Shown here: in pieces, positions 23,845-37,300 of the stretch
How positions within the stretch are numbered: the first letter of the stretch is position 1
How the letters are laid out: each line of letters opens with the position of its first letter
Origin: Lamellibrachia satsuma
Taxonomy: Eukaryota; Annelida; Polychaeta; Sabellida; Siboglinidae
Direction of reading: 5' to 3'
Length of the DNA: 64,000 nucleotides
NCBI GenBank assembly: GCA_033239005.1
Contig: BSQZ01000107.1
Span: 410,001-474,000, forward strand
The notes under the pieces: model-generated
What the model saw: only the letters and a program-made list of their open reading frames with translations
Told to the model about the DNA's origin: nothing
Database searches by the model: none
Made by a program: the position numbers and the translations under genes

Positions 23845-24180
23845 GGGTGGATTTATGAGAATTATTCTGCTATCGGCCACGTGGGCGAACGAATGCATAT
23901 ATATTTTTGTAAACATTGATGTGCATCACACGTGGGGCGATTAAAAAGAGCTGGAGGTATGTGATTTTGACAAAACCTGGTCAGCGTGTCCATGAGATGG
24001 TGACAGTTGCACTATTTCACACCCAATAACTCCTACAAAAATGGTGAATATGCCTGTTCAACTGCACTCATGTCACATCATATAATTGCTTAATTTCTCA
24101 TACCACAGTTGAATGCGCCCTACATTCGTGTCAAACAGTAAACAGGAAGTTCAACTCTGGTCTTGTCCCTAAGGGCCAGA
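23845..24180. mobile_element. Rearranged copy of the foldback/MITE element
   Basis: The first half (GCCACGTGGGCG, GGAGGTATGTGATTTTGA, TGGTCAGC.TGTC) matches the inner left arm of the element at 24205-25065. The second half (CACTCATGTCACAT, CCCTACATTCGTGTCAAACA, TAAACAGGAAG) matches its outer right arm. The centre and the outer left arm are missing, so this is an internally deleted sibling. Confidence 0.75.
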
Positions 24181-24204
24181 CCACAGTAGATAATGGGGTA
24201 AGAC

Positions 24205-25065
24205 CACAGTTGACCTTCCTGTTTATTGTTTCACACGAATGTAGGGCGTATTAAATTGGGATATGTGAATTTAAAGAATTCATACGATGTGACATAAGTG
24301 CAATTGAGCAGGCATATTCACAGGTTTGTTTGTAGAAGCTATTGGCTGTGAAATGGTGCATTTTTTTGAGAGTTTAAAAGGCGGAGGGATTTGTGGGAAT
24401 TTTTCTGCTATGGGCCACGTGGGCGCATGAATACAAGGCTATTTTTGTCAAAATTGATGGGCATCGCACGTCGGGGCGTTTTAAAAGAGCTGGAGGTATG
24501 TGATTTTGATAAAACTTGGTCAGCATGTCAATGAGATGATGGCAGTTGCTGTGAAAACGTTTCAGAATTTTTAGTGGTCACGTTTTCTTATAATCTAACA
24601 AAACGTTAACATGGCCACCAATGCAATTTTCAACTGTGGTCTGATTCCTAATTGCATTCGTGGCCATGTGAACGTTTTGTCTGATTATAAGAAAGCCTGA
24701 CCATCAAAAATTCTTAAACTTTTTCACAGCAACTTCCATCATCTCAATGACATGCTCACCAGCTTTTTTTCAAAATCACATACCTCCAACTCTTTTAAAA
24801 CAATATTTACAAAAGAAAAGCCATGTATTCATGCGCCCACGTGACCCACAGCAGAAAAATTCCCATAATAATCCCTCCGCCAGTTAAACACTAAAAAATG
24901 CACTTTTTCACAGCCAGTAGCTTCTACAAACAAATCTGTGAATATTCTTGTTCAAAGGCACTCATGTCACATAATATGAATGTATTAAGTTCCCATTTCA
25001 AAAATTCATACGCCCTACATTCGTGTCAAACAATAAACAGGAAGGTTAACTGTGGGTCTTACACC
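24205..25065. mobile_element. Long palindromic foldback/MITE element, about 860 bp
   Basis: Two arms of about 420 bp are inverted around a centre near 24640. Outer ends: GTAAGACCACAGTTGACC at 24210 and its reverse complement form GGTTAACTGTGGGTCTTAC ending at 25061. Further matched pairs are CCTGTTTATTGTTT/AAACAATAAACAGG, GAATGTAGGGCG/CGCCCTACATTC, CACGTGGGCGCATGAATAC/ATTCATGCGCCCACGTG and AAAACGTTAACATGGCCAC/GTGGCCATGTGAACGTTTT. No ORF or clear target-site duplication. The right end stops about 120 bp before the ATG of the putative first exon of the rhotekin-like gene. Confidence 0.88.
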
Positions 25066-25184
25066 TAAGGATAAGTGACGTGAGCGGCGACAAATGGTGG
25101 CTCCACCTCCTGTAAGCCTTGTTAACAGGCAAACTATTCATGGAACTGCCCGAAAGAGGGAGGCACTATTCTCGGTTAATAAAC

Positions 25185-25316
25185 ATGGCGACCAAGAAAA
25201 GAAAGCGGGAAATTCAAGTACGCAATGTCAATGAAATCAGTTTTGACGAGGAACATCTTACGGGGATTGATAAACGAAGACGACTTGAGCGTGGTCGTAG
25301 TAACAGGCGAATAAAG
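25185..25316 (+). CDS. Rhotekin-like exon 1 (tentative start exon)
   Basis: ATG at 25185 in AAACATGGCG, a good initiation context, encodes 44 basic residues (M-A-T-K-K-R-K-R-E-I..., then R-R-R-L-E-R-G-R-S-N-R-R-I-K). The donor AAG|GTGAGG at 25317 leaves phase 0, which matches exon 2. The K-K-R-K-R stretch could act as a nuclear signal. Homology to vertebrate rhotekins is not visible, so the link to the gene rests on phase and position; it could belong to another transcript. Confidence 0.5.
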
Positions 25317-28300
25317 GTGAGGCTTGTCGAATCTGAGGTATTTATAAACTTAGTGTTTTACTCTACGATCTGTTGCCACCAACCGCCTTTGCCTTGGCTT
25401 TGTTAGTTTGTAGGTAGGTAGGCACTTCTACAAAATGCGCTGCATTTTGTCAGTAACTGTGTCGCTCTCCAAAATAGCTTCACTGTCTAATTCTCCCTTG
25501 ATGGTTTCTGCTTGCAAACTATCACTGATCCTGTCAGTCTCTTGTAAGTCTGTATACTATACATGGGGCTGGGCAGGGCATGCCTGCAAGTGTTCGTCTT
25601 GACAAGGAGTTTCTTGAGTATTAGATTCACTAGGAAACGAAAGCCCACTCTCGGTAATCGTTTACTTAACTGGCCTAAATTATTAGGACTTTATGCCGAC
25701 GGTTTTTACAATTTTTTTTACCTGAATGCGTTCCTTACATCATCCGCATATGTTCCAGTAAAAAAGTTCATATTACATATATTCTTTAAAAATATTGTGT
25801 TTTAGGCCACTTTTAATAAGTTTTACACATTAAAACAGTGGAACCGATTGCATGATAAACATGGCGCGTGTGCGATTTGTTCATTAGTCACACCTCGATG
25901 GCATCAGAACTGCGAAGGCGATGTTTGTGTGTACTGGGCAATCAATTACGCAGCATAAAAAAATTGAGAAAATAGGCTCCAAAAATGTTTCAAACGAAGA
26001 AATTGTAGAAAAAAAATTAAAACATTCTCCACAGTTTTCATATTAAACGCAACATTTGTAGAGCACATACAGTCACTTCTAACGTAATATTTCATTTCTT
26101 ATTTAATGAAATATTTGATGTTGCAAATATTATTTGTATGAAAATGATGTGGTTGAAATTAGATGTTATGCGCATGCGCAACTACAAGGGGACATCTCAT
26201 TGCATGTCATTGTAAATATAATTAAATTCAAAAGAATGCATGGGTTAAATTATCTGTCATTTGATGAATAAAGATTATTGTTTTTGTGATTAAAAATTAT
26301 ACTGATGATATTGCATGTCATGCGCATGTGCAACTTTAAAGGGACAACTCATTGCATGTCATTAACATAATTAAATAAAAAATTAAATTGTCTGTCATTT
26401 GGTGAGCAAAGGTTATTGTTTTTTATAATTAAAACATATATGATGAAATTGCATGTCATGCGCATGCGCAACTTTAAGGAGGAAGGGAAGGGGTACTTTA
26501 ATTTAATTAACTTAAGTCAATTTATATAAATTTAAAATTTAATGTACTCTGTTTACATTAACATGGTCATTTAAATAGTTTACAAATAGTAATTAAATTA
26601 TATGCATATTCATATTTTTGGGGAACACCAAATACATATTTAGTTTTTTTAATATTTCTAAACTGGTGAGTCACCAAACCACAAATGTATTGCTTTTTAT
26701 GTGTATGCTGTGTCTATGTGCAGTTGTAGTATCACTGGATTTGTCTGAATACACATTTCTTGATCGAATGACTGATAACATATTCACAGCTCACATCCAG
26801 CGGATACATAATCCTGTGCATTCAATGTGTATTCAACGGTTATGCGCCAGTCACAGCAGTACATGCAAATGCCACACAATTTCTTTTGTGCAACTGCCTC
26901 GGACCGAGGCCCTCGGTGCACGGGAGAAAGCCACACGATGTAAATACTTACTAAATAGTGTTATTATTTAGGCTTGGACATGGATTTCCTACAGCAATTT
27001 ACCTTATTTCTGCATGTGCCTACATAGGGGTATATATGCGAAGCGTTAATCAGAACAACAACAACAAGAAAGTTGTATAAAGCCTGTGCCGAATTAGCCA
27101 TGGTACAGGTGGTGTACTCGTACTCAGCACTCACCCCCCCACAATAAAGATGTGTAACTAAATTTTTACAATGCAAATAAACGTTATTACATATACCACA
27201 TGTTGTATTTTTGTGTAGTTATGTGAGGAGGTTTTTCAGTCATACATGTACAGTTATGGAATAGATAAGGAATCAACAATATTTCGTTACGATCTGATTG
27301 ACCAACTACGCTGTAATGGCAATAAAAAATAATAACCAGGATCCGAACTACCGAACACGCATATGAGTTGACAAGGAGTGTAAAAGTTGATTAAACATTG
27401 AAAACGACAATTTTAATAATTGTTCCACTTCGTCTTTCAACCGCTCTGAACACATAAATTCACGACACATATCTCCGGTGCCACTTAACATCGATTCACT
27501 GTTTCATGTGCGGATGACGAATTCATATTTTTGCGCACCGAGTTTCAGTTGTGAGTTTGGCATTATGATGCCAAGGAAGTATGTCATTTCGCCCCAGTTT
27601 ATATTGGTGTTCTCTACTAAGCTGCATTTATGACTATACATTTGATTCTTATACGTTGCGTATTTGTGAATCTCAATTGCAATTTTCAAACCGCCTAAGT
27701 GAAGTCGCACACCAGTGGCAATGCCGCATCGTGGTCACTGCCACGGGGCACGGACACAGTACACTGCTACTGCACTGGCCTTGCCTAGGCTACACTTATG
27801 CTATGGTGATCGATGACATGTTGCAATTCAAAACCGTTTCACCAATTGCAATGAATGGGGTTTACTAAAGCAAGCATTTATTTCATTGTACAAAAGCCAT
27901 AGCACCAGCAAGTACCAATTAAAATTTCATGGCGACAACGACAGAATCCGAATGGGAAATGGTGGTGCACCCACACAGTAAAAAAACAACTAACAAATCG
28001 CTCACCTAAATTAATTTGGCATATTTGGGCGAGCGATTTATCGCTCACCTGTTGTTTTCAAATGTGAAGCCCTGCATGGGTTCATTTGGAACCACATCAT
28101 TTGCACTACCAGTAGACTGATGATGTTGTCGGTGACAGTGTCAATTCCTCTAACCTCCACAAACCCGCTATCAGGACTGGATGAAACCGTTGCAAAATTT
28201 TCAGCAACATTGTTATGAACCCGTCTACATTTTGACCAGTATGAAAAACTTGATTTCGTAGAAGCATCCATAATCACTAAAAACTGCAGAAAAAAAAACA

Positions 28301-31300
28301 GATACACATGTCTTGCTATGTTGAGTGACCACTTTTACGCTACTGATCGAAGACCCTATTACTGATCGAAGACCCTATTACTTACTTAGATTTACTTAGA
28401 TTCTTCCTGACCGTAGGCGGTGGCCTCGGTGGTCAGATCTTGAACTTTCCCGTGGAATGCTCTACGACTTCCTGGCAAGGTAGCTTTGTAGTTGTAGAGA
28501 AACTCCTCAGTACTCCAATGTCTATCTAGACGGTTTTTAAATGAGTTGACGCTTGGGGCAGTTACAACTACTTTCGGTAGATTATTCCATAATCTGGTAA
28601 CTCTAAGTGAGAAGCTTTCTTTTCTAACATTTGTACATATAAGCTCAAAATTTACATATAAACATATAAAAATAATAACCAGGTGGGATAATCAGTATGC
28701 TGCTAGAATGATACTATTGTTTAAGTTTATATGGTACTTAAACTGTTATGAAATACTGAAATACAACCTTTATATGTGACAATCGCTATATTTTACTATA
28801 ATTAAACATTACCTCAAATTGCTATCGACAAATAACGTCTTTTCTGCTTGATACTTGGATGACTAAACCGCCAATTCTCGAACATACTGCATTTCTGACA
28901 TTCTTTTCCCACGCTGTATCATTTTACATATACGTGTTATCCCATGTTGGCAAGTCGCTTTTCGGATTACACGATTAATCGCATATATTCTTTCCATGAC
29001 TTACAGCGGCGGACAGCGTGAAGTTCCTTTTTGTTGTCGTCTGTTTAAAGTGTTTTTGATTAAAATTGAACTAAAATTAAGGCTTTGGCTTTGCCAAAGC
29101 GCTTAGCCTTCGGCATCTGCCTGATTCAAAGTAACAAAGATTGCCGGGCCATGACATGGCATCGTGATTTGTCGACCTTGTCTTAACTGAAATTATGTAA
29201 CATTCAGTAAGGCACAGTAGTGCACCGCGCTGTCGATCGAGATGCAGGCCGCGTCATCTAGTTATTATGTAACATTCAGTGAGGCACAGTAGTGCACCGC
29301 GCTGTCGATCGAGATGCAGGCCGCCCCATCTAGTTATTATGTAACATTCAGTGAGGCACAGTAGTGCACCGCGCAGTCGATCGAGATGCAGGCCGCCCCA
29401 TCTAGTTATTATGTAACATTCAGTGAGGCACAGTAGTGCACCGCGCTGTCGATCGAGATGCAGGCCGCCCCATCCAGTTATTATGGGGTGGTCGATTGTT
29501 TGCACCCTGTTGACTGTTTACCCAGCCCTGGGTAACCATTTACCAAATTAAGAAGATGGCCAAACTACTCAACCTATGAACTAGTCTATTGTAATTGACT
29601 CTATGAAGCATTGGCCATTGTAATTGATTGATTTTTTTGCTGATGCATTGTAATTTATCTTTTTGTGGTGCGGTAATTTACCATTTGTAATGCTGTGTAC
29701 AATTGACCAATTTTATTGAACCCAGTTTGTATATATATGAAATGTTGCAGGAATTACTCTTGGACATGACCCCCCAGAAGCACCTGACACGATCAAGTTC
29801 ACGCAGCCTCTCTAGGGTGCTACGGCCGCTGAAGCCTTCGCCCCCATCGTCTATGCAGCACAAGCAGTCAGATGCAGTCAAGTTACGGTCACTTGGGGGA
29901 ACCCTGCGGGGTTCTATCCGGGCGAAGCTGGCGTCTCAGCTCCACAAGAGTCTGATGAAGGGTCAACAAGACTACTCTTTGCCCCGGGCCGCTGTCACTA
30001 GTCGCCTGCAGTATCAGTTCATGACAGCCCTGGAGAGAGACCTCAAGGGGCACAAGGAGAACCCAAGTGAGAGGGTAAGACTTCCTTGTTAGTCTCGTGA
30101 TTGACACAGTGTTCTGACTAAATTGGATAAAATATACCATGGCAAACATGCCTTCCAACATTCATTGCTCGGAGTGTGCTAGGTTTATTGTTACACTTTG
30201 TCCCTACAGACCTGTTCTTGTAAGCATTCAGCCAGACGGCAATCTCTGTGTAAAAGTTGTTCTTTCTTATAAATCCCTTAATCACTGGGTGACTGGAATA
30301 TAGTGTTAGGAACTGGTTGATCTAACAGATCAATGATTCATCATATACGTTAATCAATATGTTTAATAAATATCAGTTTCTATTTGTATTGCTGTAATAA
30401 TGCGTACTAACTTACACCCATCCATGGAGAAACAGGTGAAACCATATTTAATTTTCCAATAAGTCATCATTGTAACGTTTCTTAGCATTTCTTGAAAATT
30501 TTTCCTGCGATTTTCTGAAATAAATTACACACCACATTTAATCCTTTACAAACAAACATGATTTGTGTAATTCGTGAAAAAGACATACCTTTAAAAAACG
30601 CACCCATAGCAGATACCCCTCAATTCTGGCCCAGCCCGTTGAATGATTTAGAAATGTTGGTACGTTGTCATCAAATGAAAGATCTGATGTAGTAGTACAG
30701 GCAACATTAGATTCACTAATATATCTGACATGAAAGTGCTCGGAAATAATTCACTCGTTAAAAATCTAAAAAATTTAGAGTTGTTTACTTGCGTTATTCT
30801 TTTCTACCTATTGGACAAAGACGGACACAGTTGGCTAATTGAGTGTGGACATACTCTCCAGGGGCGCCACTGTGGTTTTTATTGGTGAAAGACCACATTA
30901 AGGTTCCGTCCGTCCTTACCCATAAATGGACCATAGGAAAGTGTCGATTGCGTGTTATGGGTGAATTTTTTTCATTGCCAATTGGTAGATGAGAAGCCAC
31001 TAGTCCAAGAAGGCGAATGAACAGAACGAGGCAAGTGGATGTTGAAGCCTGTGAGAAGACACTGTTAGATTGCCCCCAAAGTTAGCATATTGATATACAG
31101 ATGATGAGGTCACGGTTGCGCCCTCTGGAGAACAGCTGTTTCCATATTAATATATAGATATCAATGAAAGAGAAACAATGACATTTTTGTTTTATTTGCT
31201 GTTTCACCATATTGCCGTACATAGACATGTATGCTTGCTGCACCCAGTCGATTGGCATTGGCACTGCGTCGGGCAGACTCACGTCCAATTATTTTATTGT

Positions 31301-34300
31301 TTTGTTCATTCAGGCCTTGACATTAAGCTTTTGTACCCAGTGGCCCATCGGGCCACTAGATGTTGAAAGTTACTGGCCCCCCAAAAAAGTTACTGGCCCA
31401 AATGTTGCTGCAGGAATTGTTAGAGAATCATATGTCCTCTGTCGAAGCCGCAGGCGCAGCAGGTTGCGTTTTGAGTTACAGCTAGTTATATTTAAAAATA
31501 CGACGGGTGAACCAGACCTGTATATAACAATAACTGTTACAATTGGGTTTGTTTCTTTCAAATATAAACTTTTGGACTGAAGTACAAAGTTACAATAAAA
31601 TTAGCTATCAGCACCCTAGTGAGTCCTGGAATGTATGTTAAGCGCTATCGTGACACTTAGTGGACAGTCCGTGAATCGGTCGGTTTATATGAAGATAGCT
31701 GATACGTATCATGCAGAACAAATGCTGCGATATACCAATATTACACTGGTAGGCGTACATATAAAAACAAGATGGTAACTATAGTATATGAAGCGACAAC
31801 ACGAAATTATGTTGAATATGAAGATTGTGTTTAATTGTAGCTCCGGGGTGGACGACAAGGACAATCGATTGAAACAATGACCTGTTGCTGTGACTCATGG
31901 GATAAAAACGATCTGAAACTATGTAAAATATGGAAACTTGTGGCCCGAACTGGCCCAGCAGCCCTAAAAAAGACGCTGGGCCAGTGTTAATGTCGAGGTC
32001 TGTCGTTCACTGTCACCTCACGAACCGCCGATGGGACCCGAGAAGGTGACTTCAGTCCTGCCATTCCACACCAGGTTTTGTTGACACCATTATCAATTAT
32101 GAGTTAACAATATAAAGGTTTCCATTAGGCAGTAACTGGCAGGAGGGAGCAGAATAACCAATCAGAAATTTTCTCTCTTTCTGTCGTGTTTGACTGTCAG
32201 TACTCAAGAATGATTACCATGTTACAATCTCGGTCAAGGAATGACATTCAGAATGAATATATTCAAAAATGATCGATCACACAAGATTATAATCAATTCT
32301 TTGATCGGGACAGCACTACAGGACTCCCATCACTGTCTATTGCATTGCCAAGTACTCATACAGCCAAGTGAACCGAGGCAACTGGGACTATTTTACAAAA
32401 TTGCTTAAACCTTGACTGGCAGCAAGTGGGAAGACACCAACAGTTTGTTGTTGGGTGGCCTAAAACACCGGCCTTCCTTGTTACACTGGTCCGCCCAGGA
32501 TGGTCCTGTCTTGAGGTGTGGAACCAATGCACTCTGTCACAAGTCTTGTCTGGCCTACATGTCATCAATGCATTGTGTCACTAAGTCTTGTCTGGCCTAC
32601 ATGTCACCAATGCATTGTGTCACTAAGTCTTGTCTGGCCTACATGTCACCAATGCATTGTGTCACTAAGTCTTATCTGGCCTACATGTCATCAATGCATT
32701 GTGTCACTAAGTCTTGTCTGGCCTACATGTCACCAATGCATTGTGTCACTAAGTCTTGTCTGGCCTACATGTCACCAATGCATTGTGTCACTAAGTCTTG
32801 TCTGGCCTACATGTCACCAATGCATTGTGTCACTAAGTCTTGTCTGGCCTACATGTCACCAATGCATTGTGTCACTAAGTCTTGTCTGGCCTACATGTCA
32901 CCAATGCATTGTGTCACTAAGTCTTGTCAGGCCTACATGTCACCAATGCATTGTGTCACTAAGTCTTGTCTGGCCTACATGTCATCAATGCATTGTGTCA
33001 CTAAGTCTTATCTGGCCTACATGTCATCAATGCATTGTGTCACTAAGTCTTGTCTGGCCTACATGTCATCAATGCATTGTGTCACTAAGTCTTGTCTGGC
33101 CTACATGTCATCAATGCATTGTGTCACTAAGTCTTGTCTGGCCTACATGTCATCAATGCATTGTGTCACTAAGTCTTGTCTGGCCTACATGTCATCAATG
33201 CATTGTGTCACTAAGTCTTGTCTGGCCTACATGTCAGCAGGCTTAGGTTTTGGTGCCACTTCCTGAAAGGAAAATTCAGTTATATTAAATTTTCGAATAA
33301 ACAAGATTTTCTACATTAATAATAATAATAAAATGACTTCTTTGGCACCAATATCCTTGGAAAATCCAAGCTCAGTGGCGCAACAAAACCAAAGGATTAG
33401 GCATTCTCATGATCATGTACAATGTGAAACGTTGTCAACAGATGGATAGACGTGCCAAGAAGCTAAGGAAGACAGGCAATATTAAAAAGATAGGTTTTCA
33501 GAAGACAGCGAAATGGAGCTATATTTCCTGCTGATTTCGGGGAAAGAATTCCACAGAGTTGGTGCAGCAACTTTAGTTATGAAAAAATGCATAGAATGGA
33601 CTGTGGTTTAACAATGCTAGATATTAGGAGATTAAGAGGAAACCAAATAGAAATGAATGGGAAGACACTGATTACAAATTATCTACAGATTGTACTAATG
33701 GTAGCAGTGTGAATATGTTCGTTTTAAATAAAATTGACATATCTGATAAGGGCTAAACATGGTAAGACATTGTTGAACCATTTTTAAACCAAAACATGGT
33801 GAGACATTGTTGAACCATTTATAAACCAAAACATGGTGAGACATTGTTGAAAGATTTAGAACCAAAACATGGCTTCCTTGTCCACTTGTCATCTGAAGCT
33901 TGTGTCTTAAACCCAGATTGTTAACTATATAACCATGTACTTACTTTCTGTAAGGAGCTCTTTACACAGGTCACATTGACAGATGCCTTTACATCTGTGA
34001 CAATGGGTGACTCCTGTGTGCATTCAAGTGGAACAGTCTCGGTCCAGCTGGTGATGTTCTCCATGTTTGTGTCAGTGTGCACAGTCTCAGCTACATTCAG
34101 ACATCTCGTGCAATGCCTGTCATTTGTCACATCTCTACTATTGCTATTTCCAGCTTTTTTGCTTGTTGTCAGATCCATAGTGGTCCTAAAGCCAGGCTGT
34201 TCTTGGAAATCAATGTTGTATCTATTTGAGGCTGCGCTATTTGTCTGCCTGGACTAGTCTCCGATCAACTGATGTACTGTGATGAATCATTGTCGTCACA

Positions 34301-37300
34301 ACCAGGCAGTTGCAACTAATTTAATCTATTGACTCCAGAGATTGCCCGCAAGTGGACTGGTTGAGTTCCTGGTAATTGTGCTAGCTCGGAGGTCATTTAT
34401 AGGAATATGAGCACAATTTACGGGTGCATAATTGTAGCAAATTGCATCAGTAGATGCATGTTTGGTTTCCATCAGGGTTGTAAGAGTGCACTTTGAGGTG
34501 GTGGGAACGGCATTTGCCCAGGGATCTAGTGGATGGTAGCGGTGACAAATTGCTCTGGCAAAATTGTAGCAAAAAAGTGATACATGTACTGGTAGTTTAA
34601 ATTTTCATGCAATAGGAATAGCTATCCACAGGTGTCATAACACGATTAGCTTCACACATAATTTGACATTTCAAACATTAAATCAATGTATTTGATATAA
34701 ATCAAATCTATTTAAGTAGATTTTTCATACTCCATATGTGAATAAATTTTAGTTTAACCGGAATTCATAAAAATAGATAATTAGGTTTCTTTTAACACAG
34801 CTGTGCGATAACATAACAACATTGTTTTATTACTTGATAACCCAAGAGACAGTAATACAATTTACGGGTGCATAATTGTGGCAAATTGCATCAGTGTGTG
34901 CGTCATTGGATCCCGTTAAGTTTGTGAGAGTGCACTTTGAGGTCATTATTATCTAATAGTAAATAATGATACAGTGATAAATTGAAATGAATTTAGTTTT
35001 GAACAATATCACTTGCTTTGATTTTATCTTTCAATATGACTGAACATGAAGTGGTTTAAATCAGTGATATACTTAAATGAAGCGGTTTTGAATAACGATA
35101 TCAAATAATAAATGATTTCTGTCATGATTTAAATCAACTTGGCTTAAATCATCAATCCTGGTCATGTGACTGGATTGCTGTCAGGTGACAGGAGTAAATA
35201 GACTGCTGTGTCATGTGACAGGAGTAAATAGACTGCTGTGTCGTGTGACAGGAGTAAATAGACTGCTGTGTCGGGTGACAGGAGTAAATAGACTGCTGTG
35301 TCGGGTGACAGGAGTAAATAGACTGCTGTGTCGGGTGACAGGAGTAAATAGACTGCTGTGTCATGTGACAGGAGTAAATAGACTGCTGTGTCATGTGACA
35401 GGAGTAAATAGACTGCTGTGTCATGTGACAGGAGTAAATAGACTGTTGTGTCATGTGACAGGAGTAAATAGACTGCTGTGTCGTGTGACAGGAGTAAATA
35501 GACTGCTGTGTCATGTGACAGGAGTAAATAGACTGCTGTATCGTGTGACAGGAGTAAATAGACTGCTGTGTCATGTGACAGGAGTAAATAGACTGTTGTG
35601 TCGTGTGACAGGAGTAAATAGACTGCTGTGTCATGTGACAGGAGTAAATAGACTGCTGTATCGTGTGACAGGAGTAAATAGACTGCTGTGTCATGTGACA
35701 GGAGTAAATAGACTGTTGTGTCGTGTGACAGGAGTAAATAGACTGCTGTATCGTGTGACAGGAGTAAATAGACTGCTGTGTCCTGTGACAGGAGTAAATA
35801 GACTGCTGTGTTGTGTGACAGGAGTAAATAGACTGCTATGTCATGTGACAAGAGTAAACAGACTGCTGTGTCGTGTGACAGGAGTAAACAGACTGCTGTG
35901 TCGTGTGACAGGAGTAAACAGACTGCTGTGTCATGTGACAGGAGTAAATAGACTGCTGTGTCTTGTGACAGGAGTAAATAGACTGCTGGGTCTTGTGACA
36001 GGAGTAAATAGACTGCTGTGTCATGTGACAAGAGTAAACAGACTGCTGTGTCGTGTGACAGGAGTAAACAGACTGCTGTGTCGTGTGACAGGAGTAAATA
36101 GACTGCTGTGTCTTGTGACAGGAGTAAATAGACTGTTGTCCTGTGACAGGAGTAAATAGACTGCTGTGTCTTGTGACAGGAGTAAATAGACTGCTGTGTT
36201 ATGTGACAGGAGCGACAGCTGCAGCACCAGATTGACCACGAGTTGTTGATGAGAGACGGCACAGTGAAGCTACTGTTGGCGTCCCAGCAGCCCAAGCTGA
36301 TGGTGGAGGCTGCCAAGAACCTGCTCGCCTCTAATGCCCGGGTTGTTGCCTACACTGCTGAGCTACAGGGCAGGAAGACTGACCAAGTGATGAACTACAG
36401 CCGGTGGGTGTTGACTGTGTCTTAATCCAGACAACTGAAGGATCAATTGTTATTTTGAATGTTTCTTTATTTTTGTCTTGTTTTATTAGTGACAAATTTA
36501 TAACAACCATTGTGAGCATGTGCTCCTGTTATGAAAGTATTATTACTTGTCAGAAGTCAATTCTGGTGATGCACATACGTATGTTTGCTGGATGAAGCAC
36601 ATACGTATGTGTAGAACACAGGTGGACATACTACATGGTTCGCACAATCTTGAAAAGGCCTTGAATTTGAAGGTCTCTTGAAAAGGCCTTAAATTTGAAA
36701 ATGCCCTGAAAAGGCCTTGAAAATTTACCAAATGCCCTGAAAAGCCCTTTGAATTTTGCCTAAATTAACAGGGTGCTCATTACTCAATGTCCGACCACCT
36801 GGGGCAGTGAAATACGATGTCGGGCTAGGATGGATCGTCAGTGACTTCCTGTCATCACTACTACCTGTTCAAAGATTCGCCAGCAAGAAAAGAAGATTGT
36901 GTGAAAGCCAGTGGGAGTTGAAATTGAAATTTGTGAGCCATAGATGGCTGGAGATTGTGCCTGTTTGTACCAGAGCTCTGGAGGTCCTGCCAAACATCAA
37001 AGCCTACGTGAAAGCTGTCAATGAAAAAACAGTCCCCAGACTGTATAACAAGTCGTATGAGGTGGTGAGTACAGCAGTCCTGGACAAACTGTTGTCATCA
37101 AAGCTACACTTCTTCAAGTGTATAGCTGGCCACCTTCAGCCATTTCTGTCCATCTACCAGACAGACACACCAATAGTATGCTTCTTTTCACAGGACTTGA
37201 GTGTCATGGTCAGGGCTCTCATGAGACGGTTCATTCCGAGTAACAAGATCACCGCAGACATATCTGATTACAAACTGGCATTGCAAGTGACCATGCCAAT

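Larger units (their letters stand above)
25317..29750 (+). other. Putative intron 1 of the rhotekin-like gene
   Basis: About 4.4 kb containing a triplicated 150-bp unit (26140-26480), a degenerate copy of the pogo-like MITE (27315-27720), a LINE 3' fragment (28380-28640) and a 72-bp array (29190-29484). Segments 25317-26140, 26480-27315, 27720-28380 and 28640-29190 have no recognised feature. Confidence 0.45.
30075..36209 (+). other. Intron 2 of the rhotekin-like gene, with repeats
   Basis: 6.1 kb. 30075-32500 is unique sequence with no recognised gene. Then come the 42-bp array (32525-33240), a LINE family A fragment with a 37-bp sub-array (33590-33905), a direct pair of about 90-bp segments (34409/34857) and the 30-bp array that runs up to the exon 3 acceptor (35175-36209). 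Confidence 0.7.

Noticed and set aside
26140..26480. NRF1-driven promoter cluster
   Set aside because: Three TGCGCATGCGCA-like cores come from tandem duplication of one 150-bp unit; no transcription start or gene start is evident nearby.
35175..36209. CRISPR-like array
   Set aside because: Units are contiguous with no unique spacers, and the sequence is eukaryotic.
35152..36316. ORFs of 180-384 codons on both strands in the 30-bp array
   Set aside because: A 30-bp period keeps any stop-free frame open. The array is intronic and its only functional base pair is the acceptor at its end.
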